This document shows positions 8,480 to 15,802 of a DNA stretch of 59,193 nt, piece by piece. The stretch's first letter is position 1; each line of letters starts with the position of its first letter. The stretch covers positions 1-59,193 of the forward strand of contig JAFGBU010000028.1 in NCBI GenBank assembly GCA_016932995.1, in the 5' to 3' direction. The stretch comes from Desulfovibrionaceae bacterium. Lineage in GTDB: Bacteria; Desulfobacterota; Desulfovibrionia; Desulfovibrionales; Desulfovibrionaceae. The position numbers and the translations under genes were made by a program. A model generated the notes under the pieces. The model worked only from the letters and a program-made list of their open reading frames with translations, had not been told where the DNA came from and did not search any database.

Positions 8480-9410
8480 CCCGGCCTGGGCCGGGACCCC
8501 CGAGCCATTTCAGGACCGACTTCACGACCCGGGCCTCAAGGCCCGGCGAAAACCAGCGGATTTCCCGATCCGGCCTGAACCAGGTCAGCTGGCGCTTGGC
8601 GTAGGCCCTGGTGTTCTTGAGCCACAGCCGCCCGGCCTCGGCCAGGTCCAGCTCGCCCAGGTGATGGGCCAGAAGCTCGGCGCAGCCTATGCCGCTCCAG
8701 GCCGGGGCGCCCCTGTCCGGACACCTGTCCCAGGCCCGGCGGACCTCGTCCAGGGCCCCGGCCGAGAGCATGGCCGCGATGCGTTCGCCGAGCAGCGGGG
8801 TCAGGTCCTCCAAATCCAGGCCCACGCCGATCTTGAGGCACTCATAGACCGGCCGTTCGAGCCTCTTCGAATGCCACCAGGTCATGGTCCTGCCCGTGGC
8901 CAGGTAGACCTCCGCGGCCCTGGCGTTGCGCTGGGTGTCGTTGGGATGGATCACGGCCGCGTAGTCCGGGTCCAGGCGGGCGAGCTCGGCGTGCAGGGCT
9001 TGGGGCCCCTCGCGGTCGATCCTGTCCAGGACCCGGGACCTGACCTGGGGCGGGATGTCCGGTATCGGGGCCATGCCCTCCAAGAGGGTCTTGAAGTAGA
9101 GCCCGGTCCCGCCGACCAGGACCGGCAGCAGGCCCTTTGAGCCCGCCTCGGCCACGGCCTCCCCGGCCAGCCGGGCAAAGGCGGCCGCGCTCATGGCCTG
9201 GCCGGTGTCCAGAAAGCCGTACAGCCGGTGCGGGCAGACCGCGACCTGCTCCGGGGTCGGCTGGGCGGTTATGACCGGAAAGTCCCGGTAGACCTGCCTG
9301 GAATCGCAGTTGACGACCAGCGAGGGCACGGCCCGGGCCAATTCCAGGGCGGCCGCGGTCTTGCCCGCGGCCGTGGGGCCCACGATGCATACGACCCTGA
9401 TCCCGTCCAT
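8442..9410 (-). CDS. miaA: tRNA dimethylallyltransferase MiaA
   Basis: A 322-residue enzyme that adds a dimethylallyl group to A37 of tRNAs reading UNN codons. The P-loop GPTAAGKTAAALELA is at about residue 11. The D-S-R-Q-V-Y substrate motif (NCDSRQVYRDFPV) follows, then GGTGLYFKTLLEG and the C-terminal KRQLTWFR, all characteristic. Length is normal. The C-terminal tail is Arg/Gly-rich and overlaps sixA on the other strand. It lies 10 bp after the coaD C-terminal fragment, in a beta-CASP-rsmD-coaD-miaA run. Confidence 0.95.
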   Translation of the reverse strand: MDGIRVVCIVGPTAAGKTAAALELARAVPSLVVNCDSRQVYRDFPVITAQPTPEQVAVCPHRLYGFLDTGQAMSAAAFARLAGEAVAEAGSKGLLPVLVGGTGLYFKTLLEGMAPIPDIPPQVRSRVLDRIDREGPQALHAELARLDPDYAAVIHPNDTQRNARAAEVYLATGRTMTWWHSKRLERPVYECLKIGVGLDLEDLTPLLGERIAAMLSAGALDEVRRAWDRCPDRGAPAWSGIGCAELLAHHLGELDLAEAGRLWLKNTRAYAKRQLTWFRPDREIRWFSPGLEARVVKSVLKWLGGPGPGRATRRRSTSVGPG

Positions 9411-9420
9411 GGCCGCGGTC

Positions 9421-9932
9421 TCAGGCCGACTCGGGCCGGGCCACGCACCGGGCGTAGAGCCTGGGCACCACCGAGTCCGGCACCAGCCCGGCGATGTTGC
9501 CGCCGTGGGAGGCGACCTCCTTGATGAGCGTGGAGCTCAGGTACATCCACTTGTAGTCGGTCATCAGGAACACGGTCTGGATCTCGCGCCTGAGCTTGCG
9601 GTTCATCAGGCCATCTGGAACTCGAACTCGAAGTCGGACACCGCCCGCAGACCCCTCAAGATGACCCCGGCGCCCCGCGCGGACACGTAGTCGATGAGCA
9701 GGCCGTCAAAGGGCTCCACAACCACCCCGCGCCGGTCCGCAAAGACCTCCCTGGCCATGTCCACGCGCTCCTCCAGGCTGAACAGGGTCTTCTTGGGCGT
9801 GCTCTGGGCCACGGCCAGGATCACGGTCTCAAAGACCTTGAGGCCCCGCTTGACCAGGCTCACATGGCCCTTGGTCAAAGGGTCGAAGGTCCCCGGATAG
9901 ACAGCCGTCCTGCAATTCAGTTCCTGTTCCAT
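9421..9932 (-). pseudogene. coaD: Phosphopantetheine adenylyltransferase CoaD, split by a one-base frameshift
   Basis: PPAT catalyses the fourth step of coenzyme A synthesis and is normally a single ~160-residue protein. Here the first reading frame (9932-9606, 108 residues) has the T/HxGH nucleotide motif in PGTFDPLTKGH and ends FEFEFQMA followed by TGA. The remainder, MNRKLRREIQTVFLMTD through the LSSTLIKEVASHGG motif, is in another frame (9606-9421, 61 residues). Restoring one C after ATGGCC gives FQMALMNRKL, the usual family sequence. The halves share one base (TGATG), so stop-start reinitiation is possible. As the gene is normally essential, a sequencing or assembly error is the likeliest reason. 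A true split or frameshift-decoded gene is the alternative. The start ATG at 9932 has GAGG upstream and overlaps rsmD. Confidence 0.85.
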
Positions 9933-10480
9933 AGTGCAATCCTCGTCTGGCCGTAGGAACGCTCGGTCACAAGCCCAAGACCGGCCGACACGGCCTGGTC
10001 CGGCAGATCGACCCCGGCCTCGAACTCGGCCAGGACAAAGCCTCCCTCGGCAATCCAACACTTTTCAAGACACTTTTCAAGGGCCGGCCCCAAAAGCCCC
10101 CGGCCATAGGGCGGGTCGATGAACACCAGCCCGAAGCCGGTCTCGGGCCGGGCCGAGAGCACACAGAGCGCGTCGCGCTCAAGGACCCGCCAGCGCTCCC
10201 TGGCCAGGCCCAGCTCGCGCAGGTTGGCGCTCAAAAGCCCGGCCGCCCTGCGGGCCTGCTCCACGAACCAGACCTCGGCCGCGCCCCTGCTCAGGGCCTC
10301 GAGGCCCAGGCTGCCGCTGCCCGCGAACAGGTCCAGGACCCTGAGCCCGGGCCAGCGGACCCCCCGGGCCTCGAGCATGGAGAACACGGCCTGGCGGACC
10401 TTGGACGTGGCCGGCCTGTACCCCGGCCCGTCAGCGGTCCTGATGACCCGGCCCTTCAGGCTGCCGCCGGAAATGCGCAT
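9917..10480 (-). CDS. rsmD: 16S rRNA (guanine-966-N2)-methyltransferase RsmD
   Basis: A 187-residue class I methyltransferase. It begins MRISGGSLKGRVIRT, followed by the RPATSKVRQAVFSML helix typical of RsmD. The SAM-binding motif is VLDLFAGSGSLGLEALSRGA, and the catalytic DPPY is in VFIDPPYGRG (about residue 122). It methylates G966 of 16S rRNA during small-subunit assembly. It is usually paired with coaD, as here (16-bp overlap). One oddity is a four-residue duplication (CLEKC) from a perfect 12-bp tandem repeat at 10058-10081. Confidence 0.94.
   Translation of the reverse strand: MRISGGSLKGRVIRTADGPGYRPATSKVRQAVFSMLEARGVRWPGLRVLDLFAGSGSLGLEALSRGAAEVWFVEQARRAAGLLSANLRELGLARERWRVLERDALCVLSARPETGFGLVFIDPPYGRGLLGPALEKCLEKCWIAEGGFVLAEFEAGVDLPDQAVSAGLGLVTERSYGQTRIALWNRN
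10058..10081. repeat. Perfect 12-bp tandem duplication inside rsmD
   Basis: ACACTTTTCAAG occurs twice in direct succession. It is in frame, so RsmD gains a repeated four-residue unit near EKCLEKCW after the DPPY motif. It looks like a recent slippage product. Confidence 0.85.
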
Positions 10481-10496
10481 TCACGCCGCCTGCGGC

Positions 10497-12104
10497 CTAC
10501 ATCTCGGAAATGAGCTCGAGCATGCGGCGGTTGACCTCCAGGAGCCGGTCCCGGACCTCGGTCTGGTCGAGCCAGGGCTTGGCCCCGACATCCCCGAGCC
10601 TGGTCTTGAGCTCGGCGAACAGGTGCTCGGAATCCTTCATCAAAAAATTCCAGTCCACGCGGGGCGTGGCCCTCTCCTCGTCCAGGACCGGGACCATGCG
10701 CCTGCCCGGCTCCAGGGTCAACTCCTCCAGGTAGTCGGGCGCGTGGACCTCCAGGGACAGGCGCTCCCTGATGAGCCTGGCCAGGACCTTCTGGGACCTG
10801 GGCTCGCCGTGGACCAGGATGACCTTCATGTCCTGGTCGTGGAACGCGGTCAGCCAATCCAGGAGCTCGCGCTGGCCGGCGTGGGCCGAAAACCCGCCGA
10901 TGGTGAACACCTTGGCGGCCACGGCGATCTCCTCGTTGAAGATGGTGATCTTCTTGGCGCCGTTGACGATCTTGCGGCCGGGCGTGCCCTCGGCCTGGTA
11001 GCCGACAAAGACCACGCTGGCGCCCTTGCGCCACAGGTTGTGGCGCAGGTGGTGCTTGACGCGGCCCGCGTTGGCCATGCCGCTGGCCGAGATGACCACG
11101 GCCGGGCCGGGGGTCTCGTTGATGGCCCTGGACTCGTCCGTGCTCAGGGTGAACTTCAGGTTCTTCATCCTCAGGGGATGCTCGCCGTTCTTGATGAACT
11201 CCTTCATCCGCTCGTCGTAGAACTCGGGATAGCGCTTGAATATCTCGGTCGCCCTGATGGCCAGGGGGCTGTCCAGGTACACGGGCATGTCCTTGGGCAG
11301 CCTGCCCTGCCGAAAGAGCAGAAACAGGCTGTAGATGATCTGCTGGGAGCGCTCCACGGCAAAGGCCGGGATGACCACCTTCTCGCCGTGCCGGTAGCTG
11401 TAGCCCACGGCCTCGGCCAGCTCGTCCAGGCTGTTCTGCTCGTCCTTGTGGTTGCGGTCGCCGTAGGTGGACTCCATGAACAGGTAGTCCGGGGTCTCGG
11501 CCGGGTCCGGGTCGTTGACTATGAGCTGCTCGGGTCGGCCGATGTCCCCCGAGAAGACCATCTTGGTGCTCTGCGCGCCGTTGGCGTAGGTCAGCTCGAT
11601 GAACGCCGCGCCCAGGATGTGGCCGGCGTCCTTGTAGGTCACCCTAAGCCCGGGCGCGGGCTCGAAGGACTCGCCGTAGTTCACGGTCCGGATCAGGGGG
11701 ATGGCGGCCTGGGCGTCGGCCTGGTGGTAGAGGGCCTCGACCAACCTGTCGCCGTGGCGCTGGCGCTTGCGGCTCTTCCACTCGGCCTCCATCTCCTGGA
11801 TGTGCGCGCTGTCCAGGAGCAGTATCTCCATCAGGTCCCGGGTCGGCGCGGTGGCGTAGACCGGGCCCTTGAAGCCGTTGGCCACCAGCCGGGGCAGAAG
11901 CCCGGTGTGGTCGATGTGGGCGTGGGTCACCAGGATGAAGTCCAGCTCTTCCGGGCGGTAGTTGGACATGTCCAGATTGCGCTTCTCTATCTCCTCGTTG
12001 CCCTGGTGCATGCCGCAATCGACCGCGAAGCGGCGTCCCTGGGACTCCAGGACGAAACAGGATCCGGTCACGGTCTTGGCCGCCCCCAAAAAGGTCACCT
12101 TCAT
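10497..12104 (-). CDS. Beta-CASP metallo-beta-lactamase RNA-processing protein
   Basis: A 535-residue protein of the metallo-beta-lactamase/beta-CASP/RMMBL type, related to the CPSF73 and YSH1 group of ribonucleases. The metal motif HxHxDH is in THAHIDHTG at about residue 61. Further ligands lie in KDAGHILGA and FSGDIGR. The beta-CASP region has VVIPAFAVERSQ and ISASGMANAGR, and the C-terminal RMMBL part has GGFSAHAGQRELLDW and VHGEPRSQ. It probably acts as an endo- or 5'-exoribonuclease. Substrate is unknown. Start ATG 12104 has GAGGTGG upstream. It is the first gene of the run to rsmD, coaD and miaA. Confidence 0.9.
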   Translation of the reverse strand: MKVTFLGAAKTVTGSCFVLESQGRRFAVDCGMHQGNEEIEKRNLDMSNYRPEELDFILVTHAHIDHTGLLPRLVANGFKGPVYATAPTRDLMEILLLDSAHIQEMEAEWKSRKRQRHGDRLVEALYHQADAQAAIPLIRTVNYGESFEPAPGLRVTYKDAGHILGAAFIELTYANGAQSTKMVFSGDIGRPEQLIVNDPDPAETPDYLFMESTYGDRNHKDEQNSLDELAEAVGYSYRHGEKVVIPAFAVERSQQIIYSLFLLFRQGRLPKDMPVYLDSPLAIRATEIFKRYPEFYDERMKEFIKNGEHPLRMKNLKFTLSTDESRAINETPGPAVVISASGMANAGRVKHHLRHNLWRKGASVVFVGYQAEGTPGRKIVNGAKKITIFNEEIAVAAKVFTIGGFSAHAGQRELLDWLTAFHDQDMKVILVHGEPRSQKVLARLIRERLSLEVHAPDYLEELTLEPGRRMVPVLDEERATPRVDWNFLMKDSEHLFAELKTRLGDVGAKPWLDQTEVRDRLLEVNRRMLELISEM

Positions 12105-12277
12105 GAATCCACCTCGAGAATTGAAGTTCCAGGGTCCGATCCGGACCCTTCCAGGTCCGGGCGATTCCGTGTACATTCGCCGCCTGGGAAAACCAGATTC
12201 GCGTCGCCGGCTTGTTTTTGCTACAAATAAGCACGGCCAGCAACATATTTCAGGGCCCTAAGGCCGGGGGAAGGTCA

Positions 12278-12934
12278 ATGCACAGGAGCAAGCAATACCT
12301 CATAGACGACCTGTCCATGCACGAGTCGTGGAGGCTGTTCAAGATCATGTCCGAGATAGTCGACGGCTTCGAGACCTTGAGCGACATAGGGCCGGCCGTG
12401 TCCGTGTTCGGCTCGGCCCGGACCCTGGCGGGCACGCCCCTCTACGCCCAGGCCGAGGACCTGGCCAGGCAGCTGACCAAGGCCGGGTTCTCGGTGATAA
12501 CCGGCGGCGGCCCCGGGCTCATGGAGGCGGCGAACAAGGGCTGCTTCGAGGCCGGGGGCGAGTCCGTGGGCCTGCACATCCACCTGCCCCTGGAGCAGAA
12601 GTTCAACTCCTATCTCAACGTGCGCTGCGACTTCCGCTACTTCTTCGTGCGCAAGCTGGTGTTCATCAAGTACGCCCTGGCCTACGTGGCCCTGCCCGGC
12701 GGCTTCGGCACCCTGGACGAGGTCAGCGAGGCCCTGGTGCTCATCCAGACCAAACGCATCAAGCCCTTCCCGATCATCCTGATGGGCTCGGAGCACTGGC
12801 AGGGGCTCGCGGAGTGGTTCAAGTCCCGGATGGTGGCCAATGGATTCTGCCGCCAGGAGGACCTGGACCTGTTTTTGATCACCGACTCCGGCGAGGAGGC
12901 CGTGGCCCACATCAAAAAGCACGTGATCGTCTAG
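12278..12934 (+). CDS. LOG-family (TIGR00730) Rossmann-fold protein
   Basis: A 218-residue protein of the lysine-decarboxylase-like/LOG family. It has both signature motifs: GGGPGLMEAANKG (about residue 85) and PGGFGTLDE (about residue 145). Family members hydrolyse nucleoside 5'-monophosphates to free base and ribose phosphate, for example cytokinin riboside monophosphate. It is not a lysine decarboxylase in spite of older names. The N-terminal ~40 residues (LIDDLSMHESWRLFKIMSEIVDGFETL) are an added helical segment seen in one LOG subgroup. ATG 12278 has GGGGGAAGG upstream. It is monocistronic and divergent from the beta-CASP gene. Confidence 0.9.
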   Translation: MHRSKQYLIDDLSMHESWRLFKIMSEIVDGFETLSDIGPAVSVFGSARTLAGTPLYAQAEDLARQLTKAGFSVITGGGPGLMEAANKGCFEAGGESVGLHIHLPLEQKFNSYLNVRCDFRYFFVRKLVFIKYALAYVALPGGFGTLDEVSEALVLIQTKRIKPFPIILMGSEHWQGLAEWFKSRMVANGFCRQEDLDLFLITDSGEEAVAHIKKHVIV

Positions 12935-13263
12935 GGTTGCTCAACCCTGACAGGCAACATTTTGTAATAATTGAGTGTTAGAAAAAGTATAGACTTTTTC
13001 TAGAAAAAATATCCTTTGGGAACGGGCCATTTCAAGGCCCACGCGGACCAAAAAGCCCCTGGCTGGGCATGGAACCGGTCACGCGGGCCGAAAGGCCCTG
13101 TTGGACCTTGGAGCGGTCAAGCGGCCGCCCCCTGCCTGGACATGGGAGCCATCAAGAAGATGCCGCGGCAAAGGCCGTCGCCGCAAGGCCGGGCCCAAGC
13201 CCTGGCCGCAGACCGGGCCTGACCTCCGGGACGCGCCGCGGCCGGCGGATCGTTTCGCGAAGA
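12935..13263. other. Gene-free convergent interval with AT-rich island and CTAG motif
   Basis: About 330 bp with no credible gene. It opens with a palindrome at the LOG stop (AGGGTTG-CT-CAACCCT, 12933-12948). An AT-rich island follows at about 12958-13012, holding AGAAAAAG/CTTTTTCT arms and the perfect 14-bp palindrome TTTTTCTAGAAAAA (12995-13008). The rest is a GC-rich tract with two similar segments containing CGGTCA-x-GCGG. A short reading frame in it (13016-13222) has no ribosome site. It could hold a small RNA or decayed sequence. Confidence 0.5.
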
Positions 13264-13506
13264 TCAGAGGAAATCAGGATCAACGCTCGCCCTGCCCCCG
13301 GCCATGACCGTCTTCAGATAGCGGATCATGCGCTCGTCCACGGGCACGATGGGAAAGCTCTTGCGGCAGGCGTCGCACTGGGCCATGGCCGGCCTGGTCG
13401 GGGAGATGAGCGGCACCTCGCGGCCGCAGAACGGGCAGGGATAGAGATAGATGACCTCCATGCCCGCCGGTCGGACCGGGCTGACCGGCCTTTTGTCCTC
13501 GCTCAC
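13264..13506 (-). CDS. Small zinc-ribbon protein
   Basis: An 80-residue protein with two CxxC knuckles, CPFC (about residue 24) and CDAC (about residue 44), forming a likely zinc ribbon, then a basic C-terminal helix region. The start is a GTG at 13506 that overlaps the gpmI stop (GTGA), with a long GGAGGGAGGG purine run directly upstream, so it is translationally coupled to gpmI. Partner and function are unknown. A nucleic-acid or protein-binding adaptor is possible. Confidence 0.75.
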   Translation of the reverse strand: MSEDKRPVSPVRPAGMEVIYLYPCPFCGREVPLISPTRPAMAQCDACRKSFPIVPVDERMIRYLKTVMAGGRASVDPDFL

Positions 13507-15053
13507 CCCTCCCTCCTCCTCAAAAGGCTCTTCCCGGTCATGGCCTCCGGGGGCTCGACCCCCCAGAGGTCCAAGATAGTCGGCGCGATGTCGCCGAGCC
13601 TGCCCGGGACCAGGCCGAACCCGGCGCTGTCCCCGGCGATCAGGGCCAGGGGCACCGGGTTGGTGCTGTGCGCGGTCTGCGGCCCGCCGTCCGGACCGAT
13701 CATCTCCTCGGCGTTGCCGTGGTCCGCGGTCAGAACCAGCCTGCCCCCTGCGTCGAGCACGGCCTCGGCTATGCGGCCCGCGCAGGCGTCCACGACCTCG
13801 CAGGCGGTCACGGCCGCGGGGATGATCCCGGTGTGCCCGACCATGTCCAGATTGGCCAGGTTGCAGACGCACAGATCGTATTTCCGCCACACGGACAAAA
13901 GCCTGTCCGTCACCTCCCGGGCGCTCATCTCGGGCTTCAGGTCGTAGGTGGCCACGTCCCTGGGCGAGGGGGCCATGTGCCGGTCCTCGCCCAGAAAGGG
14001 CTCCTCGCGGCCGCAGTTGAAGAAGTAGGTCACGTGCGCGTACTTCTCGGTCTCGGCTATGCGCAGCTGGGCCAGACCCAGGCCGGAGACCACCTCGCCG
14101 AGTGTCCCGGTCACGTCCTCGGGCGCGAACGCGGCCGGGAGCGGAAAGGTCGAGTCGTACCGGGTCATGGTCGCAAGGCCCGCCAAAACCGGCCTCCGGC
14201 CGCGCTTGAACTCCGCGAACCCCGGATCGAAAAAGGCCCGGCACATCTGCCTGGCGCGGTCGGCCCGGAAGTTGAAGAAGAACACCCCGTCATTGTCCAT
14301 GATCCGGCCGAGCGGAGCGCCGCCAGGCCCCACCAGGACCCTGGGCCGGACGAACTCGTCGGTCTGGCCCGCCTCGTAGGCCCGGGCCACGGCCTTGACC
14401 GCATCCCCGGCCGGCTCGCCCCGGCCCGCGACCATGGCCAGGTAGGCGGGCTCGTTGCGCTCGAAGTGTCTGTCCCGGTCCATGGCGAAGTAGCGGCCGG
14501 TGACCGTGGCCACTTGGCCGAAGGAGCGCTCGGCCATGCGCCGGACCAGGGCCTGGACATAGCCCAGGCCGCTCGTGGGCGGCGTGTCCCGGCCGTCCAG
14601 AAACACGTGCACAAAGGCCTCGGACAGGCCCCTGGCCCGGGCCAGGTCCAGGAGGGCGTAAATGTGCCTCTGGTGGCTGTGGACCCCGCCGTCCGAGACC
14701 AGGCCGAGCAGGTGCAGCCTGCCGCCCGCGGCCTTGACCCGGTCCATGATCTCGGACAAGACCCGGTTCGAGGCCAGGCCGTCGGCCTCGATGGCCATGT
14801 CGATGCGGGTCATGTCCTGGTAGACCACCCTGCCCGCGCCGATGTTCATGTGCCCGACCTCGGAGTTGCCCATGAACCCCTCGGGCAGGCCCACGTCCCG
14901 GCCCGAGCAGGCCAGCCTGGTGTGCGGCCGGGTCTGGAACATGCGATCCAGGACCGGGGTCCTGGCCAGGCTCACGGCGTTGCCCGGACCCGGCGGGGCG
15001 AGGCCGAAGCCGTCCAGGATGAGCAGGACCAGGGGCCTGCGGCCGGACATCAT
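13503..15053 (-). CDS. gpmI: 2,3-bisphosphoglycerate-independent phosphoglycerate mutase
   Basis: A 516-residue Mn-dependent enzyme of the alkaline phosphatase superfamily that interconverts 3- and 2-phosphoglycerate in glycolysis and gluconeogenesis. The metal Asp is in LILDGFG near the start, and the phosphoserine motif is FMGNSEVGHMNIGAGR (about residue 65). Other active-site elements are SDGGVHSHQ, DGRDTPP, NFRADRARQM, NLANLDMVGHTG and LTADHGNAEEM. Length is normal. ATG 15053 overlaps the rsfS stop (ATGA), with another ATG directly after it, and is preceded by GAGGGTGGGGG. It forms an operon with rsfS and the zinc-ribbon gene. Confidence 0.96.
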   Translation of the reverse strand: MMSGRRPLVLLILDGFGLAPPGPGNAVSLARTPVLDRMFQTRPHTRLACSGRDVGLPEGFMGNSEVGHMNIGAGRVVYQDMTRIDMAIEADGLASNRVLSEIMDRVKAAGGRLHLLGLVSDGGVHSHQRHIYALLDLARARGLSEAFVHVFLDGRDTPPTSGLGYVQALVRRMAERSFGQVATVTGRYFAMDRDRHFERNEPAYLAMVAGRGEPAGDAVKAVARAYEAGQTDEFVRPRVLVGPGGAPLGRIMDNDGVFFFNFRADRARQMCRAFFDPGFAEFKRGRRPVLAGLATMTRYDSTFPLPAAFAPEDVTGTLGEVVSGLGLAQLRIAETEKYAHVTYFFNCGREEPFLGEDRHMAPSPRDVATYDLKPEMSAREVTDRLLSVWRKYDLCVCNLANLDMVGHTGIIPAAVTACEVVDACAGRIAEAVLDAGGRLVLTADHGNAEEMIGPDGGPQTAHSTNPVPLALIAGDSAGFGLVPGRLGDIAPTILDLWGVEPPEAMTGKSLLRRREG

Positions 15054-15442
15054 CCCCCACCCTCTTTGGCCTTGAACCCCACGGCCCGGGCCTCGGACCA
15101 CAGGCCCTCGATGTTGTAGAACAGCCGCAAATCCTTCTGAAAGACATGGACGACCACGTCGTTCAGGTCCATGAGGATCCACTGGCCGGCGCGGAAGCCC
15201 TCCATGCCCAGGTACTCGATCCCGGCCCGGCCCGTCTGGTCCAGGACGTGGTTGGCCAGGGCCTGGGCCTGGCGGACGTTCTTGGCCGTGACCAGGACCA
15301 GGGCCTCGGTCACCGAGCTCAGCCCGCTCACGTCCAGGACCACGATGTCCAGGCCCTGCTTCTCATCCAGCCAGCCGGCCACGAGCAGGGCCTTGTCCAC
15401 GGCCGACATCTCAGTCTGAGTTTTGATGGCCTCTCCCGTCAT
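15050..15442 (-). CDS. rsfS: Ribosomal silencing factor RsfS
   Basis: A 130-residue DUF143/Iojap-family protein. RsfS binds L14 on the 50S subunit and blocks subunit joining under starvation. Family marks are the WLDEKQGLDIVVLDVSGLSS strand, the LVTAKNVRQAQALA segment and the C-terminal WILMDLNDVVVHVFQKDLRLFYNIEGLW. The start ATG at 15442 (MTGEAIKTQ) has a weak GGGA site directly after a strong hairpin. It is the first gene of rsfS-gpmI-zinc ribbon, driven by the promoter at 15522-15550. Confidence 0.92.
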   Translation of the reverse strand: MTGEAIKTQTEMSAVDKALLVAGWLDEKQGLDIVVLDVSGLSSVTEALVLVTAKNVRQAQALANHVLDQTGRAGIEYLGMEGFRAGQWILMDLNDVVVHVFQKDLRLFYNIEGLWSEARAVGFKAKEGGG

Positions 15443-15448
15443 TTTCCC

Positions 15449-15469
15449 GGTCCGCTGAAACAGCGGACC
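15449..15469 (-). promoter_or_regulatory. Hairpin in the rsfS leader next to the start codon
   Basis: A perfect 9-bp stem GGTCCGCTG/CAGCGGACC with a three-base loop. In the rsfS transcript it ends about 6 bases before the ATG and abuts the weak ribosome site. There is no T-run, so it is not a terminator. A translational control role is possible. Confidence 0.6.
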
Positions 15470-15521
15470 ACTGTTTCGTCCAACCCGCGCCTGGACACGC
15501 GGTGCGCCTGGTCCAAGCCGG

Positions 15522-15550
15522 ATTGTACGGGATTGCTGACCGCTTAGCAA
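15522..15550 (-). promoter_or_regulatory. Promoter of the rsfS-gpmI operon
   Basis: On the minus strand TTGCTA (15550-15545), a 17-bp spacer and TACAAT (15527-15522). The -10 matches the consensus at five of six positions. It predicts a leader of about 70 nt carrying the hairpin at 15449-15469. Confidence 0.6.
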
Positions 15551-15642
15551 CGGGATCAGGGCCGCCAAAAGGGGCCGCGCAAGGGGCCTGAACTTGACTC
15601 CGACCGGCGGATGGGGCAGACAAACCATGCCAGAGGACCGCG

Positions 15643-15801
15643 ATGCCAAGGTATTCCGATTGTAGCCGTCGGTCGGCCGACAGGGCCCGTGGCCGCTTCC
15701 GGCCGCAGCTGACTTTTGTGGCCACGGACCAGTCCGTGGCTCTTTTTCATGGCCCTCGCCCCGCGACCAGGGATACGCAAACAGGATTTCAAGGAGGGTG
15801 A
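15643..15801 (+). CDS. Possible 52-codon leader ORF ahead of the CoA ligase gene
   Basis: An ATG at 15643, preceded by AGAGGA, opens a 52-codon frame that runs through the terminator-like hairpin at 15721-15747. It ends in TGA placed between the ribosome site and the ATG of the CoA ligase gene (GGAGGGTGAGATG). Such a layout would suit translation-coupled control. The encoded peptide is Arg-rich and resembles nothing known, and GC-rich DNA gives many chance frames, so this is a weak call. Confidence 0.25.
   Translation: MPRYSDCSRRSADRARGRFRPQLTFVATDQSVALFHGPRPATRDTQTGFQGG
15721..15747 (+). terminator. Terminator/attenuator upstream of the CoA ligase gene
   Basis: A strong inverted repeat, GCCACGGAC (15721-15729) with GTCCGTGGC (15732-15740), is followed at once by TCTTTTT. 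It sits 56 bp before the CoA ligase start on the same strand. No plus-strand gene ends here, so it most likely acts as an attenuator in that gene's leader. Confidence 0.65.
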
Positions 15802-15802
15802 G

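Noticed and set aside
12278-12934. Lysine decarboxylase
   Set aside because: The GGGPG and PGGFGTLDE motifs are those of LOG-type phosphoribohydrolases. The decarboxylase name is a historical misannotation of this family.
13016-13222. A 68-codon frame in the gene-free interval
   Set aside because: It starts at TTG without a ribosome site and its product is a mixed low-complexity sequence, so it is not supported as a gene.
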